From positions 186,001 through 250,000 of the forward strand of contig JAVTVJ010000569.1 of the NCBI GenBank assembly GCA_034509425.1: a DNA stretch of 64,000 nt, given 5' to 3'. The stretch is from Eopsaltria australis (Eukaryota; Chordata; Aves; Passeriformes; Petroicidae). The position numbers and the translations under genes were made by a program. The first letter of the stretch is position 1. Every line of letters begins with the position of its first letter. This document shows, in pieces, positions 36,666 through 47,650 of this stretch. The notes under the pieces were generated by a model. That model saw nothing but the letters and a program-made list of their open reading frames with translations. It was not told the origin of the DNA and searched no databases.

Positions 36666-39600
36666 ATTAAAGAGATTTTGATTTCGTGATTCATTTTAAT
36701 AGGTAGAAATAGAGAAATATGAAAGCTCTTACCTCTTAGAGTTTTTTTTTGGTGATACTGGAGGCATGCTTCTTTGTCTAAGATCTATAAATAATAATGA
36801 TAATTCTGCCACTGATTTAGGTGAAGAATACACCTCTTTTATGTGAAAACAGATGATAATTACATGGAGATGATTCCATTATATTAGAGCCCTTCTATGA
36901 ATTGGATCTGTTATCTTTTCAATTCCTTCTGTGTTTGTGAGGCTTATTCAGAGCACACTCTTCACACATAGTGAGGTGGATGGAAGTGCTTTGGCTCCTG
37001 GTCTCTGTGGTAACTTTTTGTAGTCAAGGGGAGGTTTTTAATACTTTTTCTGTTGATGCTACCTGCTGTGCCTCTGGAAATGCTGATGTACCAATATCTC
37101 TGCTCCTTTCCAATTTCTCAGTCAAAGACATGCTGCTTTTCAGCTCTAATTTTATTTCCTCAGTCTTCATAAATGTTTCATTGCTGTTGTTTAAAGGAAC
37201 AACATGAATTTAGTTTTTCAGTTGAAGGTTTTGCAGCTTGTTTATTTGAATAATTTCCCATCAAGTTTTTCATGCCTAGCACTGAGGACAGGGGGATTCC
37301 TCCCACTCCCAATCTCTCCCAATGTCTCCTTTTGCCATTTTTAAAAAAATCTGTTTCACAGCCTTAAATATTAAGCCAGATGCCTGCCTTTTGTACTACT
37401 CAGGGAAAGAAACAGAAGAAAGCAAGAAGAGAACTTAATTTTCCTGGTATTTTTAATATGTTGTGTTTGCTAGCAAGAACCAGATTTTACTGACAATAAA
37501 CTCCAGGATTTCAGTAGAGGTAATCAGTTATATAGGTATAGTTTCTGTCCTCTTAAATGAAACAGCAAATGGAAAGGTCCACTAGCAATCATGTACCATC
37601 TGTGATCATTATGCATAAATTAGGTGGTCATGAGGTTGGGCCTCAGTGAGAATACTTGGGTATTGATGACCTCCATTGATGAGACCCTTACGAAAGCCAA
37701 AGCAAAACAGTGAAATAGAAGTATTTCACAGAGAAGCAAAGCAATATTTAGGAGGCAAAATATTGAAACTACGAAAAATTTTGAAAGTTTCCCTTTAATG
37801 TATCTCTTGGGAACAGCAGCACAATAGTTATAATGTCGATGTGGTCCATGAGGAAAGGCAATTAATATCCCATCCTTTTTATAGCTCTGTATTGCCTCAG
37901 ATCCCTTGATATGCCCACTTCCTCTTCAGCTAAAGCCATACAAAGAAGACTTTGGAAGATGACATGTGCATCATCATTTTCCTTTCATTCACATAATTTG
38001 GCTGCAACTCCCACTTACACCAACACTTCCTAATTTACTTCATGAAATACATGTGTTCTGACATTGCATACCTGATGCCCTGGCTTCTCTCTATATTTCT
38101 GTATATTTTTTGGTTAATGATAGAGAATTCTACCCATTGTACTGAACACAGATTTGATTTAGAGGACTGGATAGACAATTACTTTTTAGTGGGGTGCCCA
38201 TTAATTTCAGTTTGCCTCTGAAGTCTTGTATCCTCTGGAATGAAATACTGAACAGATTTACTGCTCATAGACATTCTACAGCAGTAAGTCACCTAACCTG
38301 TTGCAATTCTTTGAAGTTGGACAGAATATACCTAAATAATTCCCTGTGATTATTAGAGGTCTGTTCTATAACTTCTAAAGTAGGAACATAAAACAAATTT
38401 TGTTATTCTTCATTAAGATTGATTACTGTTGCTATTTTCTAATTTTTAGTAATTCAGGTTAATTTTAGCTGTTGTCTTACTCTTAGTGGGCAAAGATAAC
38501 AATTTTCCAGTGCCTTTCTTTTGCACAGCAGCAGGGTGAATGGAAAGGGAGACAGAAGTAAATGTCTGAAAAGATTCCTTCCCTCCTCCATGAAGCCAGC
38601 ATGGAATAAAAGGGAATGTTATTCAAATTAAGCATCCCACATCCAATTTTGCCATCTGTGGCACCACATTTGATTTTCTCATAATGTTCACAGAAGGAGT
38701 CTAGATGTGGCTATATTGAGAATTCTGTGCCCTAAGTATTTCCCATGGGATGATGCATGAAGGTGTTACTAAAAGCTTGTGACAGAGACACAAGCTTTGT
38801 GAAGCCTGGAATGAGTTAAAATACATTGCAATGCTAGACCATAAAAGAATGTAGGAAATCCTTTGCAGTATCACATAGAAGCCAGGGAAGCCTGCCTTCT
38901 TTAGCAAGATGATTTTAGTCTGCTTCAGGATGTCATGAGAAAGGGCTCATAGACTCATTCTTTGTTTCTTTTACTGTTAATAGATCTCAGGATAGAAGGA
39001 AAGATTCCCCGCTCAGGGCATGGCACATCTTAAATAAAGGGCATTCCAGACACTTCCATAGGGGTTCTCATCTCCAGCACATTTCCTCCATGGTTTTCAC
39101 AGGATGATATCTTCACTGAAACCCTGGGTCCACTGTGGGCAGAAGAGAAAGAAATATTTCCCAGTAACAGTCAGTCTTAGCAAGTGAGAAAAATGGGGTG
39201 ACAAATACTAGAATCTTGAGGGTTCCTAGGAAGTTATGTTAGAATTTGATTTTTAGTAAGACTTTTAATGCAGTCCCATGTGACATTGTTCACACTTAGT
39301 CAGAATCAGCCTTCACATACCCATAATTCCCAGTAGGATGTAAGTAGAGAGGGCAAGAATGAGGCAAACATGGCAATTCTCCCTCTTTCTCCCCTCACCC
39401 TGACAAGCTCTTGCTTAAGAATTACCAGAATTTGAAGATAGTATCTTGGTCTCTAATAGATAGAGACAGCAGTAGAGACAGAGATTGAGCAAACAGCTTC
39501 TCAGATCATGGTGCTTGTCACCAGCCAGAGGCATTTGGACATATTTTCACTGCTGGGTGGACTGCAGAGTGAGACTACCTTAACCCACAAGTGATCAGCA

Positions 39601-42160
39601 GGATTGCTTTTAGGTAAAGACATTTTTCCTTTTTAATTTTTTTAATACATGTGGACTTTCGAATATATGAGGACTGCATGTGTTGAAGTAACCATGTAGT
39701 GCCTTCCAGGAGAAAAAGTCTCATTATGAAGGCGTGCCTTACAACATCACTCCTAAGACCCAAGGTGCACAAATTCTTGTTAAGGATCTATTCAGAAATT
39801 AAAAGTTTTAAAGATTTATCTCCTGATGTTGAGGATTAGAAGCATTTTTGTTTGAGTAACTTTTTTATCAATCTATTCAGGATGATCTGCATTGGGGCAT
39901 TCAAATACTGTCATTAGAAAATAAGGCATCAGCCACAATAAGCTGCCACAGATCAAGGCTGAGATCTAGTCTGGCTTTTACAGCATAAACATGATAGCTT
40001 AATTCTTTTAACAATGGAATCACCAACAGAAGGAGCTTTGCTTCAGAAATATCTACAGTTTACTGAAGGGACAGAATAGGAATAAGGAAATGAATGTTTT
40101 TGTGCTGCCTTGGGGGCTGTTGCCAAGCACTGCTGAGGCAAAAGTGGCTGGTTTAGATAAGTCCTTGCATGGGCTACATCTTGGCCCTGTTGGTCCAGCA
40201 GGCATTGAGCATAGAGAGCATCTTTAGTGAATAGAAGATTTCACTATCAAGTGAAGCTGATTAAGGGTGCCTTACTGCAAAAAACATCAGATTGAGCTTA
40301 GAAATTTAGCAATCAATTTCATGCTTTACTGAGGCTAATCTTTAGACAGGTACCTGCAAAAGTTGTATAAGATCTTATCCTGTCATGGCTTTAATACAGG
40401 TATAGGCAAATTGATGTGAGAGCCTTGCAGACTGAGATTTATTTAACATTTGTGCTTATGTGGTCAAAGTTGATGCTAGGCCTCTAAATTCCAGTTTAGG
40501 TACTTAAATACAATAGCCCCTTTTTTGTTTTAAAATAAATTATTCATACAGTAGATTAATGGATATACATAAAAATATGAATCAAAACCCCCCAATTTAT
40601 AATTCTCAATCTACTGTTTCTCTCCTTTTCCTGGGTACAAGATACAACACATTGTGTCATAAAGTGATTGTAATGAGGTTATCCATTTAAATCCTGATAT
40701 TTAAAATGGAAATAACACAGTATTAACTTGCCATATTAAGTCTGAATCTAGTAACAGAGTCTTACTCAGACCTTTATCCAAAATACATGAGAAAGAAAGT
40801 GTGGCTATTCTTGACATTAACTTATAGAGCAAACCTCTTCACAGAGCTGAGACATCAAGAAAATCTGATAGAGTTTGCTTAGTATAAATCAGGGCCAGGA
40901 TATAAGTAGGGAATAGTATTCAGCAACCTCCTGTTTGGACTGTAGGACTTTTTTGCACATTCATTTTATCCAGAGAAGCTTGTCTGATCTACTTTAATGC
41001 ACTCTGCTTTCATTATATCAGCCCTGGTATCTGCAGCTGACTCAAGTGAAAAGGCTGACATTTGCTTCTTTAACTTTATTCACAAGAGTTTCCTGACAGA
41101 GAAAAGTAAGTTGTGTGAAGTGTTAATGTAATTTGTATATCAGTTGCCTTTTTATCACCAAACATTTGTGTTGAGGGAATTTTGGTTGCAATATTTTTAC
41201 ACATTTTCAGTAATTTCAGCTGCTTTAATCATCATGACTGGGTATAGGTTTCTACAAATGCACGTTTATGATCACACATAAACAAGTATCAGCCTACACA
41301 GCCTGGCACATAACTCAGGTGTTATCACAGAAAGCATTTGTAATGTTCTTCTGTTGTCTGTACTTGAGCATACACTGGATTTCTTGTTATTTCATTTATT
41401 TTACAGAACAGTATATTTTGACTTGTTATAGATGTTCAATAGGTAACAGTTATCAGTGCATAGCAGTGGAGCATTCAGAACTATAAATACTTGGAAACTG
41501 GTGAATCATCTTCCACTTCTTATGAGTCATAAGCATCTTACTGGCTTTTGCAAGTTAACAAGTTTTGGATTTGTATAATCATAACTAAAAAATTAAGTTG
41601 TTATCTGTTTACAACCACAAAACCAGCATTGCTTTCACCAGGGAAACCTGCTGTTATGGAACACCTAGTCCAAACTGTCCTTCCTTACTGGAATTAGTTT
41701 TGCTTTGAGCTTTACAAGTGAAAACTATGTATCACATTTTTCCCATTTTTTGTTTGAGGCATCAATGAAGTTTTTCCCTCTAAAAGAAGCAACATTCCTT
41801 ACCCTGTTTTAGTACAAAACTCCCCAGCTGTGTAACACTAAGATTGCTTGATCATGACCATCAAACCAGCATTGAAAAAATAAGAGAAATTGCACAGTAT
41901 GTCAAATCAGATGTGCAGCATTTATTGCTGAGCATATAATTCATGCCAAATTACATGTGAAACATCTGTTGCAGAGGTCTCTTGCAGAAGTTGCAGAATA
42001 TGAGTCTTACAGACATATCAAATAATTTTTCAACCCTCAAAGCCATAAAAGTTGTCTCTTGGTTCAGTGTCTGTGTGGTCACATGTGCTTGCAAGATGGA
42101 TGCAGGAACATACCTGCCATCTTGTAGAGGTTTTGACAGTGAAGCAGCTGCAGTTTTGAA

Positions 42161-42206
42161 ACACTGGTATTAATAAGATCTCATAAGATCTTATTAATAC
42201 CAGTGT
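42161..42206. repeat. Perfect 21-bp inverted repeat with 4-nt loop
   Basis: The left arm at 42161-42181 (starting ACACTGGTATTAAT) is the exact reverse complement of the right arm at 42186-42206 (ending ATTAATACCAGTGT). The arms are separated only by CATA. Pairing stops abruptly at both outer ends. As DNA it could form a cruciform, and as RNA a 21-bp hairpin. The loop is too small and the stem too perfect for a typical microRNA precursor. A template-switch mutation, a tiny inverted duplication or a library/assembly artefact could all create it. Confidence 0.95.
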
Positions 42207-42391
42207 AGGTCTTTTAAAAATTTCGTAATTCTATTATGGAAGCTGTGGAAATTATCCAATTCAGTGTATTTCACCATTTAAAGAAATAAAGAATGCAAAA
42301 TCTTGCCCCAGAGCTGCTTTCAGTGATCTGCAGCATCACAGCACATATCTCTGGTGGGGAAGTTCAGCTCAGGGTGAAACATCAATGTGTG

Positions 42392-42417
42392 TTTAGGACA
42401 GACAAGCCTGTCCTAAA
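42392..42417. repeat. 10-bp perfect inverted repeat
   Basis: TTTAGGACAG at 42392-42401 pairs perfectly with CTGTCCTAAA at 42408-42417 across the loop ACAAGC. It lies about 190 bp from the longer palindrome. Confidence 0.85.
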
Positions 42418-43547
42418 ATTTACTTACTGAGGGAAACCCCACACTGAGGGAAAAGCACTTGCCTCTCAAGGCATTTTGTCCCTGGGTGTCTCTGTACTTT
42501 GCTTTAGTACATTTCCCCTAGATGCTTGCAGTGAAGTGATGTGTGTTGCTTCCCAGAATCAAGGATATTACTCCAGATTTCATTTTAGTTGCCCATTTTA
42601 TCTTTTCCTCAAAGGGTGTGCAGAAGATGGCATTCAGTCTCCAGTAAATAATGACATGGCAAACAGTTGTTTCATTCTAACTTTAACTTATTTGAAGTGG
42701 TACATTTTAATCTTCATAAAAGTCTTTTATTTTTCTCAATAAGAAAGCCAACTGCAATCAGTAATTTTACTAGTTACCACCATGAAAAGTACATCAGCTG
42801 TTATGACAAAATACGTATTAGCCTATTTTAATGAGTCAGACCAGCAAAGAGTTTCAAGTTACAGCTGTTTAAGAAACTCTTGATTGTGTTTTTCTCTAGC
42901 AGATAAGTATTTAGATTTTGTGATTTATATCCAGATGTTAAATATAAATTCAAAATGGGTGTAACTGTACAGGTATCACTGTTAAAATCACTTGTCTGAG
43001 CAAAGGTTTCTGTTGCATGGACTTCTTTTGTTTGGATATTCTGATTACTAATTATCCAAAATAACAGCTAAATGCTTATTCTGTATTTGAGAAAAAAAAT
43101 TAAAAGAAGTTTTGGGTTAATCGAGATAAAATTTATGTTAAAGAGATTTAAATCTCAACTTTTAAATGTTTTAAATTCAGAGATGTTAAAATTAAGAAAC
43201 AGTCAAAATGCAAAAGGAAGAGACTATCATTCACTTCAACATACTGACATTTAAAAATTACATATTGTAAGAACATTGTCATAGAAATTCAGTGCATATT
43301 TATAAGCCATTCAATCAATGTACAGTTTTTTCAGTGGTCTCAGATAAGGATACCATGCTGACTTGTTTTTTCAAACACATTAAATTTTGTAAACATAGCT
43401 GCAAGCACAATTATGAACATCATAGCTTTTGAATAGTGTAAAATCAACCCTCATTGTTTTAATTTTGATCTTCATAATTACATATTTCATGGTCCAAGTT
43501 CTCCAGTGTTTTATCAAGAAAGTCAAATGCCACCTTTTGTTTTCCAG

Positions 43548-43649
43548 GGCTTGGTTATCGAGCGGCTTGGGCGCAGGCCTCTCCTCATTGGAGGCTTTGG
43601 GCTGATGATTGTCTTCTTCGCAGTACTCACTGTCTCCCTGACCCTACAG
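43548..43649 (+). CDS. SLC2A9: SLC2A9 (GLUT9) internal coding exon G: sugar-transporter signature 1 and TM9
   Basis: This 102-bp exon is in phase 0 at both ends and encodes residues 289-322. With the last residue of exon F it matches PROSITE PS00216: S288, I292, E293, L295, G296-R297-R298 and G303. ERLGRRPLL is the cytoplasmic TM8-TM9 loop. R297 plus 83 is position 380 of human isoform 1, the site of the hypouricaemia mutation R380W. R294 fits the general GLUT consensus, whereas I recall human GLUT9 having His there. TM9 (about 300-321) follows. The exon is flanked by TTTTCCAG and a moderately weak GTAACA donor. Confidence 0.96.
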
Positions 43650-45811
43650 GTAACACTAGGGTCACTTTATATTTTTACTCTCTCTTTTATCTATTTTAAA
43701 CATGTTTGATACTGGTTTGTCTCAACGTTCCTATATAAGTCAATCCTTTTAATCAGTTTGGCATAAGGATTCAAAAGTTTCTTAATTTAAGAATCTGTTT
43801 GCTTCAAAGTGCATTAAAATGTATGGGCACTTTCTCACATTCACACTCCTTAATTCAAATATTTATGCTTATCATGAACTATTATGAAGACAATTTTACC
43901 CATAGTTGAATAAACAGTTTACCTATATTCTGTGGGTGTATCTTTGTTTGTAATTCACTCTCTCTGAGGTTTCTTTCATGCTTTATATGTTATTGCTATT
44001 TTAGGTTTGGATTTTTTTCCTGGTAGTGAAAAATTTTCACATTTTCTGTTTCTTTCAAGTTACTTTTCTGGTATTTGTATAGACAATATAAAGACCCTTT
44101 GGAGAACATTTGCCCTTAGAAGAAAGATGGGAATAGACTTTTTAGCAGGGCCTGCTGTGATAGGAAAAGGGGTAATAATTCTAAACTGAAACAGGGTCTA
44201 TTTAGATTAGATATAAGGAAGAAGTGTTTTGCAATGAGGGTGGTGAAGTGTTGGAACAGGTTGTCCAGAGAGATGCTTGATGCCCCATCTCTGGAAACGT
44301 TCAAGACTAGGTTGGACAGGGCCCTGAATAAACTGATCTGGTTGGAGATGTCTCTGCTCTTTGCAGGGGGATTGGAACTAGATGAGTTTAAAGGACTCTT
44401 TCAATCTGTATGTTTCTATGATTATGTGGTTCTAAGTTGTCAGATGTTATTAGCACTCAATTCCCCAGGTGTTTCAAATCATCAGAGGAGGATTTATTAA
44501 ACCAGTTTAAACTCTGGCCCTGAGTAATTATCCTTGTTTAGCTTCCATCTATGTAACAAATATAACATCAATGTTTGTTTATGTTCTTAAGGACTTTAGA
44601 GAAGTAAAACTGACATTTGCAGTGGCATGAGTTTGGGTGGTGTTTCATCAAGGTGTTTTCCTGCTGGTTTTGACTCCTGTGTGGTACCATTAATCTGACT
44701 TCCAAATCTCGTTTCTTGTTTAAAGGGAGTGAGTAAGTCAGGTTGACTGGCAGGTCTGTGCCACACCATTGCAGTTTTATTTTATTTACCTGCATGTACA
44801 GCACAATAAATCTTTACTTCACACACCTGCCAGGGCAGCTGTAAGACAGCTCTGCCCTGATGAGAGATGTTAATAAATATTTTGTATGCTGAGTGAAAAA
44901 TTCCATTCTAGACCTTCTAAAGGCAAATTGGGTGTGTGAGGACCTTCAGCCATTTTAAATCCCTGACGTCTGAATGCCTTTCTGTTTTACTTCCTTTCAA
45001 AAGGGTCTCAATGTGTTAAGTATTAGAGATTTGCTTTAAACAAAGGACCAGGGTACAAACAGGCTCAATCTCAGATAAATTTGTATCTACTCCATATTTG
45101 CACTTTCTCAGAAACCTTGGATTTACTTCCAAACAGGACCCTCAGATTGTGTAATTTTGAAAGATCTACAACCCTTTTGGTTAATGTTAATGTCCAGGAG
45201 ACCATGGCTTCCACATAACTAAGGGAATAACCCAGACTGGAAGAGAAAAAGCATCAGAAAATGGAGGCCTTTCCTTAACACTGAAAAAAAGAATTACTTT
45301 TTTTTAGCAAGGATATTTTTACAGTGTCACTCCAGGTGGTGATAGTACACTTATCTGTATCTTAAACTTCTCAAAAATAGCAAAATTCTAATAAAAATAT
45401 CATTCACACTTTGCTGAGGGAAAACCCCACCTGTTGGAGAGAGAAAGAAATAGGCATCCATGGTTTTTTCTCATCTTTTAGTATTAGAATCAAGCACTCA
45501 CTTACATGATGAATGTGTTCAGTGTTCCAGGTTTGCTTGAACTTCAGCACAAGAAGTTGTGATTTTTTAAAGCTCTGACTCTGTGGTACATGAGCTTGTC
45601 TAGTGTTTCTCTACAGGGATTTCAGAGACCAAGGCCTTTAAATACAAATAATCTTATAAGGTCCTACAGAAATACTCTTTTTTTCTAAAGTAACTCCAGA
45701 CTAAATTCTGAAATAGATCAAGAATCTTGGAAAGCACTATTATCTGTGAGTTTTAAAAAATATTTGTAATGCATACAAAATGCTTAAAAAGAATGTCTTT
45801 TGTCTATCCAG
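43650..45811 (+). other. SLC2A9: SLC2A9 intron between exons G and H (2162 bp)
   Basis: The donor is GTAACA and the acceptor TCTATCCAG. A CR1 copy occupies about 44120-44435. The rest is AT-rich without further recognised features. Confidence 0.86.
44120..44435 (+). mobile_element. CR1 LINE 3'-end copy, about 315 bp
   Basis: Sense CR1 sequence in canonical order: GGGAATAGACTTTTTAGCAGG, TGTGATAGGAAAAGGGGTAAT, TTTAGATTAGATATAAGGAA, GGAACAGGTTGTCCAGAGAG, GCCCCATCTCTGGAAACG, GTTGGAGATGTCTCTGCTC and GGGGGATTGGAACTAGATGA. It ends TTTCTATGATTATG, the degenerate 8-bp tail. It is 5'-truncated and the longest clear CR1 copy here. Confidence 0.93.
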
Positions 45812-45887
45812 AACACTGTGCATTGGCTTCCTTACCTCAGTATATTTTGCATCCTTGCAATCATTGCATCGTTCTGCATTGGACCAG
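45812..45887 (+). CDS. SLC2A9: SLC2A9 (GLUT9) internal coding exon H: extracellular loop 5 and TM10
   Basis: This 76-bp exon, a length I recall for the human exon, enters in phase 0 and leaves in phase 1 before GTATGT. It encodes residues 323-348. The short loop NTVHWLPY leads into TM10 (about 330-346, LSIFCILAIIASFC) and ends IGPG. Human GLUT9 has Ser where I345 is, as I recall its sequence. The split Gly codon is completed in exon I, giving the GPGGIPF motif. The N-x-V triplet is not a glycosylation sequon. No strong protein hit would be obvious from this exon alone; its identity rests on phase, length and the LAIIASFC string. Confidence 0.94.
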
Positions 45888-47399
45888 GTATGTCTATATA
45901 TATTTTTTTTCATGTTTCTTTGTACCTCTAAGGACAGGTGTTTTTGCACTGGCATTATGTTAGCAAATCACTTGTACAGAACTTCACTTTGGCAGTAAAC
46001 CAGAAGATAAGACTTTTGTTCCCTTGAGTTTCTGGAGGGATTTTTATGCACTGTTTATTGGCTCTTTTTCTTGGAGAAGGAATTTGACATTAAACATTAA
46101 TCAGCTGTTTAAACATCTTCACCACTGAAGTAGTCTAATTGATTGATTGTGGTTTATTTGGGGAAATAAAGAGTTGCTGGTGTTTAATGTGACTCTAATG
46201 AAATACTGCTGTAATTCTGTGGATCCTCTTTTGAAAAGCTGAGGAAAAATAAGCTGCTTTAGAGAAAAATGGGGAGAAGATGAAGGTATTTATTTTCCCC
46301 TTGTTTCTGGCAAAAGAGTTTGTCACTAATTTCTGTGCAAAACACTGTGAAAATACTGAAAAAAATAACAATCCCTTTGTCCTTCTGTAAGGACAAATCT
46401 CAGGTTCAGCCAAGTCCACTGTACTGCTGACATATGTTTCTTAGACTGAGATGAGGGGGTGTTAAAGAATTCAGTGGAATAGAACTGTTCTTGAATTTTA
46501 AGCACCTTAGGAATGCCAAATGTTGACTTAAAACTTCTTTAAAACTTTCCTTCTTGTGTTTTATGTGGCTCAGAAACTCTAAGTGCAGCTACTTGCAACA
46601 TCTACCATTGGGGTTTTTTTTAAATCTCTGTTGAAACAAACTGAAGTTTTTTCCCTATTACAGATATGTTTTATCTCTTTTTAGAACCTGCAGATCAATA
46701 TGTTCTTACATGTTATATTTCAGCATATTAAGATTAACTCTCTACTTTTCTTCTTCACGTCACCATTCTTCAAAATGGATTCTGGTTTTCTTCATTTAAC
46801 TTCTTTCCCTTTACTGATGTTATTCAGGATTTGTATTGTACTTTCCAATCTATTTGGGCCAAAGTGTTTGCAGATACATCCTGGACAAAGAGCTTTTGTT
46901 AGATGGTTCTTGCTTTCTACAGAAATTCTTTAAAATCAAAGTTTCTCCCATGTTTTTCACTGTGCTCAGTGCTGTCAAAGTCAAGGAATGTTAACAGTGC
47001 ACCAGTAGCTCCCCAGTTGTTCTCTCCACCTTTCCTCTGTGTGTTCAAACATTTGTCATATCTGACAATAGTGGGAATATCTCAGTAGCACTTAACATTG
47101 AATTGCTTTTAATGAAAATCTTCTCCAGTCTCTTTAAAGTGGCTTAGAAGATCTGAACTATTTTACTACTTTTTAGCTGGGCAACTTCCATTATTAGCAG
47201 TGTTTTAAGATGATTGAATGAGAAGACAGAATATATGTTTTTGTCCGAACAAAGAAAATATTACCAAGAAGTTCACTTTGCATCCACTGCTTTTTGCATC
47301 ACAAGGCACAGCTCAATAAAGGAGTGCAATTACGCTCTCAGGTTTTGTCCACCTTTCCTTTTAGAGGAGACATCAATAGCCTGTGTCAAGTCCATTGGA

Positions 47400-47650
47400 G
47401 AGTCACCATGTCAGTGTCAGGAGACCTGTGAGAAGGGACTGGGTGAACTGGACTTGTTCAGCCTGAGAAGAGACAGCTTTGGGGACCTCAGGGCAGTGTC
47501 ACTGCCTGTGAGAAGGGTGCTGCAGTGGCAGAGCCAGTCTCCTGTTGCTGCCTGCTGGGGTGCTTGAGAGACAGAATGCAGGTGTTGAAACAAGAAAGAT
47601 GCAGAGAGACTGTAAGGAAAAGCTTTTTCTTCTAGGTAGTCAAGCAGGCT
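47400..47650 (+). mobile_element. Diverged CR1 LINE fragment
   Basis: AAGGGACTGGGTGAACTGGA, CTTGTTCAGCCTGAGAAGAG and TTTGGGGACCTCAGGGCAGT resemble the CR1 segment usually reading TTGTTCAGCCTGGAGAAGAG followed by GGGGAGACCT. The text then degenerates through AACAAGAAAGATGCAGAGAG. The 3' terminus is missing or unrecognisable, so boundaries are approximate. Confidence 0.65.

Larger units (their letters stand above)
35536..43547 (+). other. SLC2A9: SLC2A9 intron between exons F and G (8012 bp)
   Basis: The donor is GTAAGT and the acceptor TTTTCCAG. It contains a T-rich run at 36641-36665, a perfect 21-bp inverted repeat at 42161-42206 and a 10-bp hairpin at 42392-42417. A somewhat GC-richer patch at about 35910-36080 is unassigned. 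No CR1 copy or extra exon was recognised. Confidence 0.84.

Noticed and set aside
47214..47567. 117-codon plus-strand frame
   Set aside because: Its second half is CR1-derived text and its first half has no recognisable domain.
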